Notes under the pieces: generated by a model
Seen by the model: only the letters and a program-made list of their open reading frames with translations
Told to the model about the DNA's origin: nothing
Database searches by the model: none
Program-made: the position numbers and the translations under genes
Part shown: piece by piece, positions 34,563 to 44,200 of the stretch
Position numbering within the stretch: the first letter of the stretch is position 1
Layout: every line of letters starts with the position of its first letter
Assembly (NCBI RefSeq): GCF_042743185.1
Contig: NZ_JBHYMS010000022.1
Span: 38,997-102,996 of the forward strand
DNA from: Inquilinus sp042743185
Lineage (GTDB): Bacteria; Pseudomonadota; Alphaproteobacteria; DSM-16000; Inquilinaceae
Direction: 5' to 3'
DNA: 64,000 bases

Positions 34563-36200
34563 TCAGAGGCTGGCGCCGAGGGTGAACAGGATGCGGATGT
34601 CGTTCGCCTTGGTGTCGCTGGCATCGATCAGCGGCACCGCGAGGTCGACCGACCCGGTGAGGTGGTTCAGCAGCTTGACCCGCGAGCCGAAGCCGAGGCT
34701 GGCGAGCCGGAACTCGTCGTCCTGGCCGGGATTGGCGTCCTGCAGCCACAGCTCGGCGACGTCGCCATAGGCGTAGACCCGCCAGTCCTCGACCACCGAC
34801 GGGTCGATCCACTGGCCGAGATTGGGCGTCGACAGGCGCAGCGCGGCGATCCAGCCATTGTCGCCGAGCTCCTCGGATTCGAGGTAGCCCGGCACGCTGG
34901 AGACGCCGCCGGCGCTGAACTGCTCGTTGCTGATCAGCGGCTGGCTGGCCAGCTGGCCGTCGAGCCGGGCCGTCAGCTCGAACTCGGCGGGCAGGATCTG
35001 CTGCCGCTCCAGCCCGGCGCGGAAATAGGCGAAGTCGGCCGAGGCGCCGGTGCGCTTCTGCTCGAACTTGTCGTCCGGGTCGCCCAGGCCGCGCAGCCCG
35101 AAGGTGGCGGACAGGCTGGCCGAGGTCGTGCCCTGGGTGTCCGGCCGGGTGGCGTTGTACTCGATCGTCGCCGTGGTGTAGGTGATCGGCGTCTCGGATT
35201 CGTCGGCGCCGAACAGCTGGCGCTCGCCGAAATCCTTCCAGTCCAGGCCCAGCATCAGCGTGTGGTAGAAATCCGGCAGGCCGGGCAGGGGCAGCACGCC
35301 GCGGCCGCCGACGATGGTGCCGTCGCCGATCACGTTCACCCCGCCCAGCGTCGCCACGTTGGAGGAGGAGGTGATGCCGTACAGCACCAGGCTCTCCTTC
35401 CACTCCGGGATGCGGAAGGTGTAGGTCGCGGCCACCGCCGAGGTCTGCTCCGGGTCCTCCGGCGCGGTGGTGTATTGCAGCGACACCGAATGGCCGAGCT
35501 GCCAGAGATTGTCGTAGCCGACCGAGCCGGACACCCGCAGCGGCTTGGTGTTGGCGCTGTACTGGTTGTTCAGCTCGACCGAGGCCTGGAACGGCGATTC
35601 GTCCTCGACATTGAGGTCGGCGTCGACCGTCCCCGGCTCCGCCCCCGCCTTCAGCTGCGGCGTCACGGTGCGGCCGGGCAGCCGGTTCAGCACCTCCGAA
35701 TCGCGCTGGATCCCGGCCAGCTGCGGCACCGTGCCCTCGGCCAGCGACGGCGCCGCGCCCTTGATCCGGCCCAGCGAATAGTAGCGCGAGTTGCGCACCC
35801 GGAGCCGGCCGACCCGCGCCTCCACCACCTCGAGCTGGACGACGCCTTCGCGCACCGTCTGCTCCGGGATATTGACGGCGACGGTGATGTAGCCGGCATC
35901 GGCGTAGCGCTTCTCCAGCGCGGCGCGGGCGCCCTCGACGTCGTCGATCGTCCTGTCCGGCCCGAGGAAGGGGTAGATCGCCTCCTCGATCTGGACCACC
36001 GGCAGCACGGTGTTGCCCTGGACCTGGTACTCCATGATGTCGAAGCGGTTGGCAGGGGCGGGCGCGGATGCCGGCTCACCCGGCGCCGCCGCGGGGGCGG
36101 CCGGCGCCTCGGGCACCGCCGCCTGGGCGGCGGCGGCCAGCAGCGGCGCACACGCCGCCCAGCCGGCCACGACCAGCCTCGACCCCCTCCTCGGCCACAT
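34563..36200 (-). CDS. ShlB/FhaC/HecB-family two-partner secretion transporter
   Basis: A 545-residue outer-membrane protein. The signal peptide (start 36200, behind GGAGGGGG) is followed by an Ala/Pro linker. A POTRA domain spans about residues 50-125 (VQGNTVLPVVQIEEAIYPFL, YADAGYITVAVNIPEQ), a second POTRA-like region follows, and a 16-strand-type barrel runs to the C-terminus (IRILFTLGASL). It should export the FhaB-like protein encoded at 38244-48815. In the conserved loop-6 motif, normally V-R-G-F/Y, it reads SVPGYLESEELGDNG, so the usual arginine is a proline (codon at 34890-34892). Confidence 0.9.
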   Translation of the reverse strand: MWPRRGSRLVVAGWAACAPLLAAAAQAAVPEAPAAPAAAPGEPASAPAPANRFDIMEYQVQGNTVLPVVQIEEAIYPFLGPDRTIDDVEGARAALEKRYADAGYITVAVNIPEQTVREGVVQLEVVEARVGRLRVRNSRYYSLGRIKGAAPSLAEGTVPQLAGIQRDSEVLNRLPGRTVTPQLKAGAEPGTVDADLNVEDESPFQASVELNNQYSANTKPLRVSGSVGYDNLWQLGHSVSLQYTTAPEDPEQTSAVAATYTFRIPEWKESLVLYGITSSSNVATLGGVNVIGDGTIVGGRGVLPLPGLPDFYHTLMLGLDWKDFGERQLFGADESETPITYTTATIEYNATRPDTQGTTSASLSATFGLRGLGDPDDKFEQKRTGASADFAYFRAGLERQQILPAEFELTARLDGQLASQPLISNEQFSAGGVSSVPGYLESEELGDNGWIAALRLSTPNLGQWIDPSVVEDWRVYAYGDVAELWLQDANPGQDDEFRLASLGFGSRVKLLNHLTGSVDLAVPLIDASDTKANDIRILFTLGASL

Positions 36201-36445
36201 GGATTCCCCCTCCGCTGGCGCGGGCCCCGACACGGGCAAAAATGCAATAAAAACGCCACACATACGCCGTTCTGCAAATTCAGAAAGGCGAATGTTTCGA
36301 TCATTTGTCTAGAAATCTGACTAGCACATACATACAGATACGTTCAATCACCGATCGCAAAGTTAGGAAGCATTTCGTGTGGACAAATCTTTGGTTGTTA
36401 ACGAAAATGTAACATCGGATTATATGCATTTATACAGATAGATAT

Positions 36446-36473
36446 CTGTGTAAATCTGTCATTGTATTGTCAC
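36446..36473 (+). promoter_or_regulatory. PhoB-box-like direct repeats
   Basis: CTGTCAT-TGTA-TTGTCAC at 36456-36473 matches the Pho box plan of two 7-base repeats with a 4-base AT-rich spacer, and a further CTGTG begins ten bases before. The repeats face right, whereas the genes they could serve run left, so the assignment is uncertain. Confidence 0.4.
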
Positions 36474-36490
36474 GATTCCGGAGGGCGGCG

Positions 36491-36518
36491 ACGCCCGGCG
36501 AGAGAATCCGCCGGGCGT
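36491..36518 (-). terminator. Hairpin after PstS-like copy 2
   Basis: ACGCCCGGCG and CGCCGGGCGT form a perfect 10-base stem with an 8-base loop, about 25 bases past the stop at 36542. There is no clear T tract, so termination may be weak or the hairpin may stabilise the 3' end. Confidence 0.5.
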
Positions 36519-36541
36519 GCCCGAGCCGCGCCTGCTGCCGG

Positions 36542-38047
36542 TCAGGTGCCGGAGCTGATGGTGCAGGTGCCGGGGATCGGGCCGGTCTTGAGGCCGAGGG
36601 TGGCGTCGTTGACAAAGGCCCAGACCCCGTCCTTGACCGTCTGGGGCAGCGGCACGAGGCCGCGGTTCCGGGCGATCTGGTCCGGCACGGCGGCGGACAC
36701 CGTCGGATGGTGGCCGGTGTACCAGGAGACGAGGCCCTTCAGCGTCGCGGTCTCCGCTGCCGGGAAGTAGCAGGCGTAGAAGTCGAGTATGGTGAAGCCG
36801 ACGATCGGGTAGGCGCCCGCGGCCATCGGGTTGCGCAGCGCCGCGGTGTCGAGCGATCTGCTCCAAAGTTCGGTGTTATAATAGGGGGGAAACGTCGGTC
36901 TGGGGGGGATGGGACCCCAGGGCGGCAAAACGAAGCCGGCGAGCGCGGCGGCGGTGTTGGCGACCGACGGCTGAGACCCGGTGTGCGTGGCAGAGATGAA
37001 CCTGCTGTAATTTTGCAGGACGGCCACCTGCGGGTTCGGAACGGAGGCATGCGTCACCGGGTCTTCCAGCGGCACCGGATTCGCGATCATCCGGGTGAAA
37101 TCCGGGCTGACGTAGCCGATGGCGCCGAGCGTCTGGGAGACGGTGCGGGCGACGCCGGCGTCGCCTGCGGCCGAGACGAAGGTGCCCGTGGTCGGCCAGG
37201 TCACGGCGGGGGCGGCGCCGCCTTTCCAGTAGGCGAGGTTGCCGAGAGCAGCGCCGGTGTGGTTGGTGTTGCTGCCGTCGCCGTCGAACCCGCCGTTGCA
37301 GACCGTCGTCAGATGGCGCGAGAGCAGGTAGGTCATGCCGTTGCCGTTGGAACGGACGACCGTGATCCGCCGGTTGGCATGGTACTGCACGCCGTTGTTG
37401 TCCTGGGTCAGGACCGGATCGTTCCAGTTGGTGATATAGCCGGTGAAGATGCCGCAATAGGCCTTGCGCGACAGGTAGACGCCGGAGGCACCGCCGGCCG
37501 GATCCGCCCGGCTGATGGTGAGGCCGGTTGTATTGACCGGGATCGTGACCGGGATGCCGGCGCTCGGGATCTGGATAGCCGGGCCGCGGGCCGCCAGTGC
37601 GCCGGTGGTGGGGTTGGTGTAACCGCCGGCTTCCGCGCCGGTCAGCGGCGTCGTACTGCCCGAGAAGTCCCAGAAGTTGGGGCCCGTGCCGTAGCCGGTG
37701 GTGCCCTCGGCGTAGGGGATGCTGGCGGTCTCGTACGGTGTGCTGCTCGGCACGGAGGTCGCCGACGTCTGGCGGATCAAAGCCTGGATGCCGGCGTAGC
37801 TGCCCACCGGGGCATAGGCGAACAGCGCGGTGCCGTCGACCGGATAGCCGGCCGCGGCGGTGCACAGCGCGTTGCGTGGCCAAGCATTCGGATCGAAGAC
37901 GCGGCCGTAGCAGTCGAACCAGCTGCGGTAGAGGCCGAAGGCGGCGGTCGACCCGCCGCCGTAGATGGTCTCGGCCGAGGCCGGGGCGGCGGCGAGCAGG
38001 CCGCCCGCGGCCAGGGCGGCGAGGCCCAGGTGTGACAATCGCTTCAT
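36542..38047 (-). CDS. PstS-like exported protein, copy 2, with altered ligand motif
   Basis: A 501-residue exported protein (signal peptide ending APASA, mature start ETIYGGGSTAAFGLY). It is clearly paralogous to copy 1 at 21488, sharing long stretches such as PYETASIPYAEGTTGYGTGP. The phosphate-site segment is changed: VVRSNGNGMTYLL near residue 229 replaces R-S-D-x-S-G-T, and APVGSYAGIQALI replaces GSGAG. It therefore may not bind phosphate, or may bind another ligand. It lies between the adhesin and its transporter, so a role in the secretion system is plausible. Confidence 0.85.
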   Translation of the reverse strand: MKRLSHLGLAALAAGGLLAAAPASAETIYGGGSTAAFGLYRSWFDCYGRVFDPNAWPRNALCTAAAGYPVDGTALFAYAPVGSYAGIQALIRQTSATSVPSSTPYETASIPYAEGTTGYGTGPNFWDFSGSTTPLTGAEAGGYTNPTTGALAARGPAIQIPSAGIPVTIPVNTTGLTISRADPAGGASGVYLSRKAYCGIFTGYITNWNDPVLTQDNNGVQYHANRRITVVRSNGNGMTYLLSRHLTTVCNGGFDGDGSNTNHTGAALGNLAYWKGGAAPAVTWPTTGTFVSAAGDAGVARTVSQTLGAIGYVSPDFTRMIANPVPLEDPVTHASVPNPQVAVLQNYSRFISATHTGSQPSVANTAAALAGFVLPPWGPIPPRPTFPPYYNTELWSRSLDTAALRNPMAAGAYPIVGFTILDFYACYFPAAETATLKGLVSWYTGHHPTVSAAVPDQIARNRGLVPLPQTVKDGVWAFVNDATLGLKTGPIPGTCTISSGT

Positions 38048-38125
38048 GGAAATATTCCCCTTCGATGCAATGGCTGGTCTTGCTATTTCGAGGAGGGGCG
38101 TGGAGCGGCGCCCCTTCTTCCCGGA

Positions 38126-38202
38126 CCGTCATTCCCGCGAAAGCGGGAATCTCTTGCCGGTTCGCAGCGTGACGAGATCCCCGCTTTCGCGGGGATGACG
38201 GG
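38126..38202. repeat. Paired inverted intergenic repeat (REP/BIME-like)
   Basis: Two copies of a 28-base unit lie in opposite orientation: CCGTCATTCCCGCGAAAGCG onward, and its near-complement ending GGGGATGACGG. Each copy is itself a hairpin (CCCGC-GAAA-GCGGG and CCCCGC-TTTC-GCGGGG). This is a widespread proteobacterial intergenic repeat type. It sits between the adhesin stop and the PstS-like copy 2 start and may also act as a terminator. Confidence 0.75.
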
Positions 38203-38243
38203 AGTGAAGTTGGACGACCTCCGCCCGGCCCGGGCCGCTCCTC

Positions 38244-41200
38244 CTATCCCCCCTCGTAGCCGAGGAAGGAGCCGGTGATCAGCAGCGGCGGCGGTTCGTC
38301 ATTGGGCCTGGCGTTGCGCTCCGCCTGGTCGCGCACCGACTGCTCGATCGCCCGCGTCGCCTGGGCGGCGACGTCGCTGACGCCGGAGATCGAGGCCGGG
38401 TTCACCGGCGCGCTCGGCAGGCCCACCGTCTGGCCGCCGACCTGGATGTTGTCGGCGTTCAGCACCTGCAGCGCGAAGACGTTGAAGTTGCCGGCGACGC
38501 GGATGCCGCCCTCGCCGGCATTGACCACGCCGTTCGGGGCATAGAGATCCACATCGCCCGGCGGCCGCAGCGCGCCGATGCCGCTGCCGCTGATCACGCC
38601 GCCGGGTTCGACCTGCAGCGTGCCGTTCAGGCTCAGGCGCACGATCGGCGGCGCGGTCGACACCGCGGCGCGCGAGCCGATGCCGGCGTCGATGTCGCCG
38701 AAGGAGGACCAGAACAGGATGTCGCCGCCGTTGGCGGTGAGGGCGCGAGAGGAGCGGATCAGGATGTCGTCGTCGGCGAACACCCGGATGTCGCCGCCCA
38801 GAACCGTCCACAGTCCGGAATCATTGGCGTTCTTCGGGTCCACGCCCGCCACGACGGATGTGGTCCCGAGCTGGATGCCGCCGCCGGGGATCAGGATCGA
38901 GATGTCGCCGCCGCGCGCCGTCTTGATCTGGCTGTCCAGCATGGTGATGCCGCCGGCGGCATAGCCTTCGCCGGGGAACATCACGTCGATAGCGGCATAG
39001 CCGCGGTCGGTGGCGCCGAAGCGTGGGCTGGAGGCGTCGTTGGCCTCGCGGCCGGAGGCGCGCAGCTCGGCGTAGAAGATGTCCTGCACCAGCGGGTCCT
39101 GCCGGTCCGCCGGCATCGCCCGGAACAGGGCGAAGGCGGTGGGGGCATCCAGACCGGTGCGGCCGCTCAGCCCCTCGACATAGGCGATCATCTGCGCGGT
39201 GTAGATCGACGATCCGTCCCCGGCCTGCAGATAGTCCTGCAACTCGGCATAGTGCGCCGGGTCCAGGTAGCGGGCCAGGAAGGCGGTGCGGTCCTGCTGC
39301 TGGTGGCCGCCGAGCCCGGCGAGGACGGTGATGTCCGCCCCCTGCTCCGGCAGGGCCAGGCTGCGCAGATTGCCGTCGGTGACGATGCCGCGGCCGAAGC
39401 CGAGATCGATGGTGCCGCCGGCCGAAACGACCAGCCGGCCCGGCCCGCCGAGCGTGACCCCCGCCCCGGCAGTGGATTCGAAGCCGCCACCCTGCGCCGT
39501 GAAATCGATGTTGCCGCCGGCCTGGATCAGGCTGACGTCGTCGGCGTTGGTGTTGGTGACTTCGAACGCCAGGTCGGCGACGTCGCCGCCGGCCCGCAGG
39601 TCCAGGCTCTTCGGCAGGACGATCGCTGTTGCGGTACCACCGGCCCCGGCGACCGGGGGATCTGCGCGGACATCGCCCTCCGCCGCATAGATCCGCACCG
39701 GGTCGGTGTCGCCGATATGGCGGCCGAAGCGCCGGTCCCCCTGTCCGCGGGTGCTGACGAAGTACTGATAGATGAGGTCATCGGCTACACCGGCCTCGGT
39801 CGGACGGGCGACATTGCTGATCGGGCTTGTCGGCGTCGGCGTCACTGCCGGATCGGCATCGGCCATGGCCAGGACGCTGAGCGGGGACACCGCCCGCCTG
39901 AACGCCATCAGCACGTCCTGGTCGGCGAGGAGTTCCAGGGTCCCGCGATCGGTGGCCGCCAGGACCATGCCGCCGTCGATCCGGATATCGCCGCTGAGCG
40001 CCGTGGCGCGGACCGTTCCGGGATACAGGGTAGCCAACCACGCATTGGCGGCGAATTCTATGGGCTGATAGCCGAGATCGGGGCGGACCATGAGGGCGGC
40101 CACCGCCGCCGCCGCATTGGAAAGCCGTATGTCGCCGCCAGTCGAGTCGAGACGGACCGAGCTTTCGGCTGTATAGGACATAAATCCCGGTTGCGAGACA
40201 AGGAAGTAATTGTATTCCTCGGCTCCCACGGGAACCAACATCGGGTCGAGCGCGGTCTCGATCGTCAGGTCGCCACGGCTGCGCAAGCTGAATTGCGCAT
40301 CGCCGACCGCGAGGATGGTGTGCAGCGGCAATGTCTGGCCGCTCGGGTTGAAGACGTTTTCCGTGATGCTGGCCCCGCTCGTGATCGCCCCGCCGGCCTC
40401 GATCACCGCGTCGCCGCGGCCGACATAGTAGACGCCGCCGAGGATGTCGCCGAGCGCGTCGATCCGCAGGCTGCCGCCGTTGCGTATGTCGGTCTGCCCG
40501 GAGGAGGTGACCCAGCCGACCGTCGGGATCGCCGCCGAGAGGTTGGAGATGTCGTCGCCGGCCCGCAGCGTGACGTTGCCGCCCGCCAGCGCCCCCACGC
40601 CCTGCCGGAAGGTGTCGACATTGATCCACCAGCTGCCTGGCATGCCGATGGAGGGATTCGCTTGGCGCCAGACATAGCCGGTGACGATCTGCGACGTGGG
40701 CACGCCGTAGAGGCTGTCGCGGGCGGCGACCGTGATGTCGCCCCCGCCGGTCGGATAGGTGCTGACGACGCCCTCCGGCAGGAGGAAGCCGTCGTCGGAC
40801 AGCTCGCGCGGATCGATCGGCCGGCCCGCGGTGTAGATCATGGCCGGCTGGACGCTGCCGGTGCCGGGATTATAGGTCGTGGCGACCCGGGCGCCGAGCA
40901 CCACGTCCACGCCGGCGGCGACATCGATGTCGCCGGTGCCGGTGCGGATATGAAGCGGCCGGCGGGCCCTCACCGTATCGACCACGACGCTTCCCCTGGG
41001 GCGTCCGGCGGCCGGGTCGGGCAGCAGGTCGGCCTCGGCGCGCAGCGCCAGCGGGTCGGCGCCCGCCGCATCGGCACCGGCGACCAGGCGGTAGGACCAG
41101 CTGTCGCCGTCCTGCAGGAGGCTGATGGGGCCGCCCGTCAGCGGATCGGTTCCGGTGACGAAGCCGTCGCTGAGATTGCCGCGGAGGGTCAGGTCCCCGG

Positions 41201-44200
41201 CGGCGCGCAGCGTCAGCACGCCGACCATCCCGTCCTTGCTGAGAGTCCGCAGGTCCCAATTCGTGTTCAGCACCATGTCGCCGGTGCTGCGCAGCTCCAC
41301 GCCCGCCTGGACGGTCACATTGCCGCCCAGCCGATCCTCGATGGCGCTGGCGCGGTTGGCGAAGGCCCGGACATCGGCCGCCACCTGATTGATCACGGTC
41401 TGGTTGATCGTCGATACGCCGTCGAACACCCTGTACGCCTCGACCGTTACCTGCCGTGCGCCGTCGATCCCGCTGCCGATCCGGTCGATCGCGACATCGG
41501 TGCCGCCGTTGGTCCGCGGCGCGCGCAGATGCACGGTGCCGGTGTCGCCGCCGGCGCCGACCGAGATGGCCGACCCGGACTGCAGGTCGAGCCGGCCGCC
41601 GTCCCCGGCCGCGAGCAGCACCGAGCCGCCCTTGCCGGCGGCGTCGGCCGCGACGCCGGAGGCGTTCAGCACCGCCCCGTTCGCCAGGGTCAGGGTCTTG
41701 CCCGCTGCCAGGCGGATGTCGCCGCCGGTGGCACCAACGGCGTCGATGCGGCCGCCGATGGCGAGGTTGCCGCCATCCGCCGACAGCGCGAATTCGCGGG
41801 CGGTGATGGTCCGGCCGGCGCTGAGCGCGACGTCGCCGGTGCGGATGCGCAGCCGCTGCGCCTCGGCGAAGCCGGCGGCCGCCAGCTTGCCCGCCAGCGT
41901 GTCGAAGCTGTCGTCGAGCGCCAGGACGTCGAGGTCGACCGCGCCCTGGCGGCTGCCGTCCGCCGCTGTGGCCTCGATCGTGCCGTTGGCCAGGAACCGG
42001 CCCTTGGCGGCATCGACGATCAGCCGGCCGGCATCGCCGCCCCGCTCCTGCCCGTCGATGGTGGCGCGGGCACCGCCGAGGGCGATGCTCGATCCGGCCT
42101 GCAGATCGACATTGCCGGTCGCGGAGGACAGCCTGACCACGCCGCCAGGTGCGAAACGGGTCTGGTCGAAGAAGCGGCTCGCCGTGCCGGAGGCATCGAT
42201 CACCGTGCCGCCGGCGATGACGAGATCGCCGGCGTCCGCCGTCGCCTCCAGGATGCCGGCCCGGGCCTCGATCCGGCCGGCCAGCGTGACCGTGCCGCCC
42301 GACAGGCGCAGGCGGCCGCCGATCTCGTCGAAGCCCGGCAGGTTCGGCCCGGCCCGGCCCTGGAAGCTCAAGGGCCCGCCGGCCTCGATCGCGTTGTCCG
42401 ATCCGGCGCCGGCCGACAGCGCGGCGGCACTCAGCTCCAGGGATCCATCCACTTGCAGCCGGTTCGGCCGGTCCTCGGTGCCGCTGCCGGAGGCCAGGTC
42501 GGTCGCGCTGCCGAGGCCGCTGGTGCCGACGATCCGCTCGTCGGCCCTCAGCGAAGCGGCGCCGAAGCCGGCAATCCGCACCGGGCCGTCGGCCAGGTCG
42601 ATCCGGCCGCTGCCGGCGACCGGCTGGCCATCGTCGATTCGCGTCGTGGCGTTGATCGTCAGGCTGCCGCCGGCGGGGGTCACCGCCTGGGTGAGCGCGG
42701 AGCCGGTGTTGCGCAGCCGCACCGCGCCGGCGTTGATGGCGACGTTGCCGCCATGGCCGATCAGGGCCTGGCTGTCGAGTGACAGCGTCTTCAGCGCCGC
42801 GCCCTCGCCGGTGCCGATGGTGAGGTCGCCGTAGAAGTCGATGCTGCCGTAGCTGTGCAGGGTCAGGGTCTCGGTCTGCGCCAGCACGCCGAGCGTGCCG
42901 CCGCGGAACACCAGGCCCCCGTCAGGCGCGCCGTCGCCGAAGCTGATCTGCCGGGCGGCGGCGTCGATCGCCCGCCCGCCGGCGATCTGGCTGGTGGCCA
43001 GGATGGTGTCGCCGCTCGAATCGAGGGTCAGGCTGCCCGAGGCCAGGACGGCCGCTCCCTCCTGGATCGTCAGGGTGCCGGCCCCGCCGGTGGCTGCGCG
43101 CACGACATCCACCCGGTCGCCGGTGGACAGGCGCAGCAACGCGCCGCCGCCGCTGAAGCGCAGCGTGTCGCTTTGGCCGGCGTCGGCCCCGGCGGTGCGG
43201 ATCACGCTGCCCGATTCGACCGTCACCGTCTTGCTCGCGGCCAGCAGGATCTCCGCCCCCTCCAGCGCGGTGCCCGGGCTGCGGACCACCACGTCGCTGG
43301 CCGAGACCGATACCTGGGTGCCGCCCCGCGGATCATCGGTCGTGACCTGGGCGGGGCTGCGCTCGCCGCCCAGCATCAGGCTGCCGACGCCGAAATCGTT
43401 CAACTGCTCGGCCTGCAGCAGCAGATAGCCCTGGGCGACCAAGTCCTGCGCGTCCGCCCCGGCGGACACCACCGCGACCTTCGACGCGGCGACGTCGAAA
43501 CGGCCCAACTGTCCGCCCTCGGCCGGCGCGAACAGGCCGGTGCCGTCCAGCCGCAGCGTCTCGGTGGCATTGGCCACCAGTGTGCCGCCGTCGATCGGCA
43601 GGGTCGGCCGCATGACGGTCCTGCCGTCGGTCTGCTGCCGCTGCCGGAAGGCGTCGGACACGAAGAAGCTGTTGGCCTGGTACGCGTCATACTGCGCCCG
43701 CTGGCGCAGCACCTCGCCCGATTCGATGTGGAAGCCGGTCCAACGCGCGTCGGAGATGCCGGTGTTGAGCACCGAGCGGCGGCCGGCGACATAGGCGCTG
43801 CCGTCCGGCGCCCGACCGTTCATCGCCGGCAGCATGTCGAGGATGCCGTCGAAGGCACGGACGCGATAGGCCCCGGGCATCAACGCGTAGCGCGCCGGCA
43901 GCAGCACATAGGTGCCGGCCGGCAGGCCGCCGCCGCCCGACAGATAGATCCGGTCGCCGACCCGCAGCCCGGTGTTGGCGCCCTGCTGCAGATACTGGCC
44001 GCTGACCGTCGCGGTGCCGGTCACCACCGGCACGTCGGCGTTGAAATCGAGGGTGCCGACACCGGCCGGCCGAGACCCGCTCATATACCGGTCCCACGCC
44101 GCGTAGCCCTCATAGTCCGGGATCACGGCGAAGCTGTCGGGGTCGTTCAGCACATCGGCCGGCCCGCCCTGGCCGGGAACGAACTCGCTGGCCAGCAGCT

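Larger units (their letters stand above)
36201..36541. other. AT-rich intergenic region between PstS-like copy 2 and the transporter
   Basis: No gene is seen. The segment 36290-36470 is much richer in A+T than its surroundings. It holds ACAGAT-AGAT-ATCTGT near 36434-36449, PhoB-like repeats at 36446-36473 and a hairpin at 36491-36518. The promoter of the leftward transporter operon should lie here. Confidence 0.5.

Noticed and set aside
31530..36320. A 1596-codon plus-strand frame across the Ton and transporter genes
   Set aside because: It runs antisense through five recognisable genes and shows no domain; it exists because stop codons are rare in this composition.
39252..42782. Large plus-strand frame within the adhesin gene
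   Set aside because: Low-complexity shadow composition, no ribosome site and no motif.
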